Shown here piece after piece: positions 56,946-64,000 of a stretch of DNA of 64,000 bases. The stretch is from Closterium sp. Naga37s-1 (Eukaryota > Streptophyta > Zygnematophyceae > Desmidiales > Closteriaceae). The notes beneath the pieces were generated by a model. It was not told the origin of the DNA, did no database searches, and worked only from the letters and a program-made list of their open reading frames with translations. Both the position numbers and the translations under genes were made by a program. The stretch is taken from contig CANJKZ010000263.1 of assembly GCA_947471745.1 (NCBI GenBank), positions 682,001 through 746,000 of the forward strand. The letters are read 5' to 3'. Position 1 is the stretch's first letter; each line of letters starts with the position of its first letter.

Positions 56946-59900
56946 ATGTCTGGACCTGAGGAAAGGGGTGGCAGAGGTGCTGGTGGCAGTGGAGAAGCTC
57001 AAGCTCAAGGCCAACCCCGTGATTCAGCCATGGCGCCCATGCAACCAAGTCTTGGCCCACCTAGGGATGAGCCTAGGGTGTTTGGGCTTGACAAGTTCAA
57101 CGGTGACAACTTTGCTGAATGGTCCTTCAAGATGGAGAACATCTTTGACCACTATGACCTGCTGGAGGTGATGGAAGGAACGGAGAAGCGCCCCGAGAAC
57201 GACCCGGAGAAGAGCCCGTGGGTGCGGAAGAGCGCACAAGGCTATCTCTTACTTGGGCAAGCGTTGGGGAGCAGTCAGATCCGTCACATCAAGCCATTCC
57301 AGCGTGAACCAGAGAAAGGACCAAAGGCATGGGCTGCTCTCAAGGGTGTACATGCTCCTGCAACAGCGGCGGTAGCGGTGGTGTTGGAACGGCAAATGGC
57401 GGCACTACGAATTGAAGAAGACGAAGCGGTTGAAGAAGGGGTGCAGAAATTCTTCGACTTGTTGACGCGGCTTGAGGGAGCTGATTTGAACTACAGTGAG
57501 CTCCAAAAGAAGACCAAGTTGCTGGCCTTACTCCCAGAGTCATGGTCCTCGCTCATCATCAACCTTAATCGCGACTTGCCCCGCCTCTCGCTTGAAGACG
57601 TGAAGCGAGCTATCCTTCAAGAGGATTTCCGCCGCCGTGAGTTGGCGAGTGCGGATGGCGCTGGGGCAGCGAGCATCGGCCGTGGATATGGTCGAGGAAG
57701 AGGCAGAGGACGAGGGGGAGGAAGGTTTGGTGGTAGAGGAGCAGGAGGAGGGAGAGGACGAGGCCGTGGAGGCCGTGGCGGTCGCGGTGGCGGAGCTGCA
57801 AACATGAAGAGCGGAGACAACGACAAGGACCCGAGCGACGATCGATACCCGGGTCTATTCTACTTCGTGTCGACGCAAGTACCGGCTGGTCCAGAGAAGG
57901 ATGAAGGCTTTGAGGAGCCAGCAGCTGTGGGGAAGGTGACCCTACACCCCCTGGACTATTGGGTGATTGATAGTGGCGCTACCTATAGCATGACACCTCG
58001 CCCGGACTTGCTCACCGAACTCGAGCCGTCACCGGTGAAGCATGTCACATCGGCTTTGGGGCAGCGAGCAGAGGTGAAAGGCATGGGCAAGGCCATGTTC
58101 AAGGGTGCTGATGGGAAGATGGTGGGCCTCAAGAACGTGCTTTGGGTGCCCAGCCTTGCTGCAAACCTGATTTCCGTGCGGCGGTTGGCAAAGGCCGGCA
58201 TGGACACGAACTCGAAGGGAGCCAAGACCTACACCGCAAGGCTTGGCGATCGAATTCTTTGGGACCTTCATGAGGACAGGGATGTCTACAACGAGATGTG
58301 GCAGATCCCAGTGGTCCCTATGCCTAAGGAGAGGCAAGTGGCAGCAAGCATCAGCACCAAGGATGGAGCGGTCGGTAGCGACGATGGCGCGAACGGTCGC
58401 GCTAAGGAGAATGAGCTCAAGAAGAGCAAACCTGGAGGGACCAGCAAGTTCAGTGAACCTAAGGAGAGTGGTGCAGCAACCAAGGAGCAGCAAAAGGGTG
58501 AGGAGAACCCAGAGGCAGCAGCGGAGGAGGACTACGGAGAGAGTATGTGGGGCGCTATTGCGAGCGCGGCATTCTCCAATCCAACTTCGGCTACGGGGGA
58601 GTGTGATTGGCTCACCTTGCATCGGCGCATGGGGCATGTGGCACTGCCCATCTTGCAGCAGCTAGTGAAGAATGAGATGGTTGCTGGCATACGTGTGAAG
58701 GGGGAGCCCGATGAGGTGCTTGGCTGCCCGACGTGCATTCAAGCCAAGTTCACCCGGTTTCCGTTCCCTAGTTCGGAGGCAACGGCAAAGGCACCGCTTG
58801 ATGAGGTGGTGATGGACGTGGTGGGCCCCCTGAAGCTTGGAGCTGCTGGAGCTGAGTATTTTCTCACCATTGTCGACGTCTACACCCGCATGACTTGGGT
58901 GTACGTGCTGGCCAAGAAGAGCGACGTGGCTGAAATGTTGAAGACGGATTGGTTCCCGATGGTGGAGCGGCAACAAGACCGTCTAATCAAGTCAATCCGC
59001 ACCGATCGAGGGGGAGAGTTCCTGAGCAAGGATTTTGGGTTGTGGCTGAAGAAGAATGGTATTCGGCACTCCCTCACCATGCCATACTCCCCTGCAATGA
59101 ACGGCATCGCCGAGCGAGCGAACCGCACAATCACGGAGGCGGCACGCGGGTTGCTCATTGAAGCCGGGCTACCCGACTATTTCTGGCCTGATGCGGTGCG
59201 GAGCGCGTGTGTGGCCAAGAACAGAGCCTTGACTCATGTGGGAGCAGACAAATGGGTGCCCTATGTGGAGTGGCTAGGAAGGAAGCCAAAGGTGGATATG
59301 CTTCGGGTTTTCGGGTGCATGTGCATGGCGCTCGTGCCTAAGCATCTTCGGCACAACAAGCTTGGTGCCAAGGCGGTGTGGGCCGTGCACTTGGGCATGG
59401 CTCAAAACAGCAAGGGATGGCTTCTTTGGGACCCATTCACCAAGAATTTCTTGGTGAGCAGGGACTGCAAGTTCATGGAGAACTTCATGTACAAGGATTG
59501 GAAGGCGGAGAATGAGGCGAAGATAGGCGTGCGGTTTGGGGAGGTGAAGAGTTCCGGTTTGGAGCATGTGGAGCTGCCTTTGGAGCTGAGCAGCGGCAGC
59601 ACAACCACAAGGGAATCCTCCCTTGTGAATGGGGGAGAGGAGGCCAATGATGCAGAGGAAGAAGAGGAGGAGGTGCAGCAAGTGAGCGAGCGTGCACCGT
59701 CACTCCCTTCCCGTACTACGAGTGCTCCACGGATTCGAGCCACACCGCAGCAACGCCAAGGCCTTCAAGTCCCTGCAGCTGAGGAGGAAGGAAGGGGGAA
59801 GAGGAGAGTTCAACCCCCTAATAGGCTGACCTATGATGCGCCGGGAAAGCAGGGCAAGACAGCCCTGGCCGGAGCGGCAATGATGGTCGGAGACGACGAG

Positions 59901-61541
59901 GAGAGTGACTACGAGGAGTGTGCCTTCGCGTTCTTCTCTCCGGTGGAGATGCCGGGAGAACCAGCAACTTTCAAGGAGGCTTTGGAGAGTAGTGATGCTG
60001 AGGAGTGGAAGAAGGCCATGGAGAGTGAGCTGAAGAGCATCGAGGAGAATGACACGTTTGAATTGGTGGAGCTACCGGAGGGGCGTACGGCGATAACGTC
60101 CAAGTGGCTCTTCAAAATCAAGTCGGATGCCGACGGCAAGATCGAGCGCTACAAGTCTAGGCTTGTAGCCAAGGGGTACCAGCAGAAGGAGAAGGTGGAC
60201 TTCAAGGAGCTGTTTGCCCCTGTGGTGAAGCCGACGACGCTGCGAACCCTATTCGCGGGAGCCGCCATCAAAGGATGGGTAGTAAAGCAAATGGACATCG
60301 TAACGGCATTCCTTAACGGCATCCTTGAGGAGGAGATTTTTATGGCGCAGCCAGAGGGGTTTGATGATGGTAGTGGCAGAGTGTGGAAGCTGAAGAAGGC
60401 CCTCTATGGGCTGAAGCAGGCCCCTAGGCAATGGTACATGAAGCTGCGCGAAGTGTTGGAGGGGATCGGCTTCACTCCCTCAACGGCCGATCACTCCTTG
60501 TTCATGCTTGGCGAGGGGGAGCAGAGGAGTTTCATGGTGGTTTATGTGGATGACATCCTCATTTTCTCACCCTCTTCTGACCTTGTGAAGGCGGTGATGC
60601 TGAAGCTTCAAGACAAGTTCAAGTGCAAGGCCCTTGGTGACGTGAGCTTCTACCTTGGGCTCCACATCGAACGAGATGTGGAGAAGCGGTGCATGCGGGT
60701 GCATCAACGAAAGTACCTGGAGGCATTGGCTGCCAACTTTGGGCAGAGTGAAGGCCATGTGGCTACACCCTTTCCCTCTGGGTTCAAGTGTGTGAAGGGA
60801 CCAGAGGAGGAGAGCGTTGGTGAAGAGGAGAGGCGCCGATTTCACTCGTTGGTGGGCAGCCTCATGTATGCGGCGGTAAACACCCGACCGGACGTCGCGT
60901 TTGCTACCGGGCAGCTGGCTAGGGTTGTGCAATGCCCTAATGAGGAGCAGGTAGCAGCTGGAATGAGGGTGGCCAAGTATCTTGGCCAAACACCGACCGT
61001 TGGGCTGCAATACTCGGCGGCGGCACAAAGGCGCCAAAAGGGCGCGGATGGTGTTGAACCCGGGCGTTTGTTCCTCACCGCCTACTCGGATGCTTCATAT
61101 GCATCAGAACCAGAGGACATGACAAGTGTGGGAGGCTTCATATGCTGTGTTGGTGGAGGCCCAACTGCTTGGGAGAGCAAGAAGCAGGTTGACCAAGCTT
61201 TGAGCTCGGTGGAGTCCGAGTACATGGCACTCTTCCGTGCCGTACGGGAGATTGTGTGGCAGCGGCGTTTGTTGGCTGAATTGGGGGAGGAGCAGCAAGG
61301 ACCTACCCCACTGTACTGTGACAGCCAGGGTGCCATTGCTCTTGCTAAGAACCCTGTGTTGCATGGACTCACGAAGCACATGAGGGTGAAGTGGCATTGG
61401 ACGAGGAGCATGGTAACCGCGGGTGAAGTTGAGTTGCGCTACGTGAAGACCACGGGGCAGCCGGCTGACATGATGACCAAGAGGCTGGTGGAGCAGCAGC
61501 ATTGGAAGTGTTGCAAGCTGGCTGGGATGGCTCTGAACTGA
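56946..61541 (+). CDS. Copia A gag-pol polyprotein, intact frame
   Basis: 1531 residues in a single frame; start at the first in-frame ATG after the primer site (MSGPEERGG). Order: UBN2-type gag (about 35-235); Arg-Gly-rich tract (about 242-286) where a zinc knuckle would be expected; protease Asp342 (IDSGATYSM); GAG-pre-integrase HHCC H559, H564, C594, C597; integrase D624, D687, E723; acidic linker (about 880-1020); RT with KSRLVAKGYQQKE, QMDIVTAFLNG, ALYGLKQAPRQW and YVDD at 1200-1203; RNase H D1382, ESEY at 1423-1426, D1459; terminal QPADMMTKRL. This integrase-before-RT order is Copia (Pseudoviridae-like). It would supply every enzyme needed for reverse transcription and integration. Missing relative to the neighbour copy is a 58-residue segment with the CX2CX4HX4C knuckle. 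It is the only complete retrotransposon reading frame in the window. Confidence 0.93.
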   Translation: MSGPEERGGRGAGGSGEAQAQGQPRDSAMAPMQPSLGPPRDEPRVFGLDKFNGDNFAEWSFKMENIFDHYDLLEVMEGTEKRPENDPEKSPWVRKSAQGYLLLGQALGSSQIRHIKPFQREPEKGPKAWAALKGVHAPATAAVAVVLERQMAALRIEEDEAVEEGVQKFFDLLTRLEGADLNYSELQKKTKLLALLPESWSSLIINLNRDLPRLSLEDVKRAILQEDFRRRELASADGAGAASIGRGYGRGRGRGRGGGRFGGRGAGGGRGRGRGGRGGRGGGAANMKSGDNDKDPSDDRYPGLFYFVSTQVPAGPEKDEGFEEPAAVGKVTLHPLDYWVIDSGATYSMTPRPDLLTELEPSPVKHVTSALGQRAEVKGMGKAMFKGADGKMVGLKNVLWVPSLAANLISVRRLAKAGMDTNSKGAKTYTARLGDRILWDLHEDRDVYNEMWQIPVVPMPKERQVAASISTKDGAVGSDDGANGRAKENELKKSKPGGTSKFSEPKESGAATKEQQKGEENPEAAAEEDYGESMWGAIASAAFSNPTSATGECDWLTLHRRMGHVALPILQQLVKNEMVAGIRVKGEPDEVLGCPTCIQAKFTRFPFPSSEATAKAPLDEVVMDVVGPLKLGAAGAEYFLTIVDVYTRMTWVYVLAKKSDVAEMLKTDWFPMVERQQDRLIKSIRTDRGGEFLSKDFGLWLKKNGIRHSLTMPYSPAMNGIAERANRTITEAARGLLIEAGLPDYFWPDAVRSACVAKNRALTHVGADKWVPYVEWLGRKPKVDMLRVFGCMCMALVPKHLRHNKLGAKAVWAVHLGMAQNSKGWLLWDPFTKNFLVSRDCKFMENFMYKDWKAENEAKIGVRFGEVKSSGLEHVELPLELSSGSTTTRESSLVNGGEEANDAEEEEEEVQQVSERAPSLPSRTTSAPRIRATPQQRQGLQVPAAEEEGRGKRRVQPPNRLTYDAPGKQGKTALAGAAMMVGDDEESDYEECAFAFFSPVEMPGEPATFKEALESSDAEEWKKAMESELKSIEENDTFELVELPEGRTAITSKWLFKIKSDADGKIERYKSRLVAKGYQQKEKVDFKELFAPVVKPTTLRTLFAGAAIKGWVVKQMDIVTAFLNGILEEEIFMAQPEGFDDGSGRVWKLKKALYGLKQAPRQWYMKLREVLEGIGFTPSTADHSLFMLGEGEQRSFMVVYVDDILIFSPSSDLVKAVMLKLQDKFKCKALGDVSFYLGLHIERDVEKRCMRVHQRKYLEALAANFGQSEGHVATPFPSGFKCVKGPEEESVGEEERRRFHSLVGSLMYAAVNTRPDVAFATGQLARVVQCPNEEQVAAGMRVAKYLGQTPTVGLQYSAAAQRRQKGADGVEPGRLFLTAYSDASYASEPEDMTSVGGFICCVGGGPTAWESKKQVDQALSSVESEYMALFRAVREIVWQRRLLAELGEEQQGPTPLYCDSQGAIALAKNPVLHGLTKHMRVKWHWTRSMVTAGEVELRYVKTTGQPADMMTKRLVEQQHWKCCKLAGMALN

Positions 61542-61569
61542 GAGAGCAACATATCCTAAGGCCAACAAT

Positions 61570-61582
61570 CCGAGGGGGAGTT
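61570..61582 (+). promoter_or_regulatory. Copia A polypurine tract
   Basis: GAGGGGGAG immediately precedes the 3' LTR with two T between them. This is the expected plus-strand primer site. Confidence 0.8.
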
Positions 61583-62401
61583 TGTTGGTGCAACCCTACG
61601 GTTTGCACTCGGCTTGTTGTCCGTGTGCGTGAATGTGTGTGTGTATGGAATGGTATGAGGGCATGGGATAATATATATTTCATGCTTATAATTGTGTGTG
61701 AATGTTGAGTCATGATGTCGAGTGTGTGTGTCGAGTCAATAGCGAGTTATCGCTAGACGTGTGTTACGCGGTCGTTTGTGTCTCGCGCGCGGTTTCTATT
61801 TTGTCGTGCGCGGTTTCTATTTTGTCCTGTGTCGAACGTTCGGCATGTCGCAGGTGTGTGCAGCAGACCCATCAAGAACTCAAGGATGAATTTGTGATGA
61901 AGAGCCCGAGCCTTGGTGTCAAGCCTCAAGTGATTTCGAAGCTTGCCAAAAGGGTACACCTCAAGATATTGAAGATAGTTACATTACTTTGTGTAGTGTA
62001 ACATTTCACTTGGTGTAGGCCCTAGTGAAGGGTAGTTTCGAGACCCTTCGTGGTTGGGGACAGTGTGGCACTGTTCCACATCACTGTACCTCGGCTCTTG
62101 GGGTTTGTAGGAGCTGGGAGTCATTCCCAACTCGTAACTCTTCCTATCTTGTGTTCTAAGACTATAGTGGCTGCCATAGTACCGTTCGTTCAAACCGACG
62201 CTGTGTCGTCAATTCTTTATCAAATCGTGCAATCTAAATTGCTAATTGTAGACGACGTGAAGACGCTCCAGATCCAATTTGAATCAAGTCATTTGCAGCT
62301 GTGAGCAGAACGCTATCAACGTTTGAAGCCGCTGTGCAGAAATCCGTCTGTGCTCTCTATCTTTCGTTTTAGGCAAATTCAAGCCTATTGTGACTATAAC
62401 A
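61583..62401 (+). repeat. Copia A LTR shared by two interiors
   Basis: 819 bp. It is at once the 3' LTR of the full element and the 5' LTR of the following partial one. It has CGCGCGCGG like unit 1, GACGTGTG and GGCATGTC transitions, and a 2-bp shorter A run near 61948. Confidence 0.9.
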
Positions 62402-62403
62402 AG

Positions 62404-62415
62404 TGGTATCAGAGC
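62404..62415 (+). promoter_or_regulatory. Copia A primer-binding site, canonical
   Basis: TGGTATCAGAGC, full match to the initiator tRNA-Met type site. Confidence 0.85.
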
Positions 62416-62435
62416 CCCTTGGAGCAGTTTCGACA

Positions 62436-64000
62436 ATGTCTGGACCTGAGGAAAGGGGTGGCAGAGGTGCTGGTGGCAGTGGAGAAGCTCAAGCTCAAGG
62501 CCAACCCCGTGATTCAGCCATGGCGCCCATGCAACCAAGTCTTGGCCCACCTAGGGATGAGCCTAGGGTGTTTGGGCTTGACAAGTTCAACGGTGACAAC
62601 TTTGCTGAATGGTCCTTCAAGATGGAGAACATCTTTGACCACTATGACCTGCTGGAGGTGATGGAAGGAACGGAGAAGCGCCCCGAGAACGACCCGGAGA
62701 AGAGCCCGTGGGTGCGGAAGAGCGCACAAGGCTATCTCTTACTTGGGCAAGCGTTGGGGAGCAGTCAGATCCGTCACATCAAGCCATTCCAGCGTGAACC
62801 AGAGAAAGGACCAAAGGCATGGGCTGCTCTCAAGGGTGTACATGCTCCTGCAACAGCGGCGGTAGCGGTGGTGTTGGAACGGCAAATGGCGGCACTACGA
62901 ATTGAAGAAGACGAAGCGGTTGAAGAAGGGGTGCAGAAATTCTTCGACTTGTTGACGCGGCTTGAGGGAGCTGATTTGAACTACAGTGGCTCCAAAAGAA
63001 GACCAAGTTGCTGGCCTTACTCCCAGAGTCATGGTCCTCGCTCATCATCAACCTTAATCGCGACTTGCCCCGCCTCTCGCTTGAAGACGTGAAGCGAGCT
63101 ATCCTTCAAGAGGATTTCCGCCGCCGTGAGTTGGCGAGTGCGGATGGCGCTGGGGCAGCGAGCATCGGCCGTGGATATGGTCGAGGAAGAGGCAGAGGAC
63201 GAGGGGGAGGAAGGTTTGGTGGCAGCAACTTCGGCGGAGGCCGCAGGAGTGGCGGTTACGGCAGCGACGACAAGAGCTACGGACGCGGTCGCGGCCGATT
63301 CGACGGCGAGTGTCACTATTGCCACAAGAGCGGACACATGTGGCGCGACTGCTACAAACTCCCTGATGGTTGGACCCCTGCTCAAGGCCAAGAGGGTAGA
63401 GGAGCAGGAGGAGGGAGAGGACGAGGCCGTGGAGGCCGTGGCGGTCGCGGTGGCGGAGCTGCAAACATGAAGAGCGGAGACAACGACAAGGACCCGAGCG
63501 ACGATCGATACCCGGGTCTATTCTACTTCGTGTCGACGCAAGTACCGGCTGGTCCAGAGAAGGATGAAGGCTTTGAGGAGCCAGCAGCTGTGGGGAAGGT
63601 GACCCTACACCCCCTGGACTATTGGGTGATTGATAGTGGCGCTACCTATAGCATGACACCTCGCCCGGACTTGCTCACCGAACTCGAGCCGTCACCGGTG
63701 AAGCATGTCACATCGGCTTTGGGGCAGCGAGCAGAGGTGAAAGGCATGGGCAAGGCCATGTTCAAGGGTGCTGATGGAAAGATGGTGGGCCTCAAGAACG
63801 TGCTTTGGGTGCCCAGCCTTGCTGCAAACCTGATTTCCGTGCGGCGGTTGGCAAAGGCCGGCATGGACACGAACTCGAAGGGAGCCAAGACCTACACCGC
63901 AAGGCTTGGCGATCGAATTCTTTGGGACCTTCATGAGGACAGGGATGTCTACAACGAGATGTGGCAGATCCCAGTGGTCCCTATGCCTAAGGAGAGGCAA
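62436..64000 (+). pseudogene. Second Copia A interior: gag with zinc knuckle and frameshift, runs off the window
   Basis: Same start (MSGPEERGG). A 1-bp deletion near 62988 (CAGTGGCTCC versus CAGTGAGCTCC elsewhere) shifts the frame, so the first ORF ends at 63092. The correct reading resumes one phase over and continues to the window end with protease WVIDSGATYSMTP. Unlike the other three copies it has a 174-bp segment (63223-63396) coding for SNFGGGRRSGG and a CX2CX4HX4C knuckle (CHYCHKSGHMWRDC, 63311-63352), the nucleocapsid RNA-binding motif. This is probably the ancestral gag form. Confidence 0.88.

Larger units (their letters stand above)
1..58376 (+). repeat. Tandem array of three ~20-kb composite retrotransposon units
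   Basis: The same order of six element fragments recurs three times head to tail. Positions 1, 20028 and 39599 are equivalent points, so the periods are 20027 and 19571 bp. The shorter second period comes mainly from a 459-bp deletion after 23062. A 3-bp deletion in unit 1 near 13581 and a 1-bp insertion in unit 3 near 49990 account for small offset changes. Shared junctions, stops and frameshifts show that the composite was assembled and decayed first, then amplified as a block. The right end of homology lies inside Copia A gag-protease (about 58376), where unit 3 continues into a complete Copia A instead of Gypsy-MT. Confidence 0.95.
56091..62401 (+). mobile_element. Full-length Copia A element with two LTRs
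   Basis: LTR 56091-56911, interior with one open polyprotein, polypurine tract, LTR 61583-62401. The two LTRs differ by about five substitutions and a 2-bp indel. The changes I checked are CG to TG or CA transitions. Left flank is Gypsy E RNase H. The right LTR runs straight into another Copia A interior, so no target-site duplication can be read. Confidence 0.9.

Noticed and set aside
1..58376. Deriving the order of duplication from variants among units 1-3
   Set aside because: With only three copies every two-state difference is a singleton, so grouping is not informative without an outgroup. Only the Copia A portion, with its fourth copy, can be used.
56091..62401. Dating the Copia A insertion from LTR divergence
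   Set aside because: The two LTRs belong to a recombined concatemer and may not derive from one insertion, so their difference is not a clock.
1..64000. Host genes between the elements
   Set aside because: Every long frame with recognisable content belongs to gag, protease, methyltransferase, RT, RNase H or integrase. The remaining gaps are non-coding tracts repeated in all units.

Overview
The window is wall-to-wall LTR retrotransposon sequence from a eukaryotic nuclear genome. The best guess is a streptophyte plant or alga. Both primer-binding sites match the 3' end of initiator tRNA-Met, one Copia remnant looks like a plant-type Copia lineage, and a DNMT3-type cytosine methyltransferase sits inside one Ty3/Gypsy element. 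I see no host gene, rRNA, tRNA or CRISPR array. Nearly all coding capacity is on the + strand.

Layout. A composite unit of about 20 kb is repeated head to tail. Unit 1 is 1-20027 (it starts mid-gene), unit 2 is 20028-39598, and unit 3 runs from 39599 to about 58376. The copies are nearly identical apart from scattered substitutions, a 459-bp deletion in unit 2 and a few tiny indels. Each unit holds, in order: (a) the protease-to-integrase part of a Ty3/Gypsy element carrying a DNMT3-like methyltransferase between protease and reverse transcriptase ('Gypsy-MT'); (b) a 5'-truncated Copia RT/RNase H ('Copia B') followed by a GTCGAC-rich tract; (c) a degenerate Copia pol with a Gln-rich minisatellite ('Copia C'); (d) a G/T-rich tract, a 420-bp array of short hairpins and a truncated Copia integrase/RT ('Copia D'); (e) a Ty3/Gypsy element with 5' LTR, gag and pol up to RNase H ('Gypsy E'); (f) 'Copia A', whose LTR cuts Gypsy E and whose gag-protease is fused to the next Gypsy-MT.

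Right border. In unit 3 Copia A is not fused to Gypsy-MT but continues as a full element: LTR 56091-56911, one uninterrupted 1531-residue polyprotein 56946-61541, LTR 61583-62401. A second Copia A interior follows directly (62402-64000, running off the end), giving an LTR-interior-LTR-interior concatemer.

How it fits together. Most parts are dead: stops, frameshifts and truncations are shared by all units, so decay and nesting came before the ~20-kb amplification. Two reading frames stand out as intact: the methyltransferase ORF (same 457-residue translation in units 2 and 3) and the Copia A polyprotein at the right border. The methyltransferase-bearing Gypsy is the most interesting system here. 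Capture of cytosine methyltransferases by retrotransposons has been described in a few eukaryotes (from memory: de Mendoza and colleagues, 2018, dinoflagellates and the charophyte Klebsormidium). Whether this is the same lineage cannot be settled without a search.
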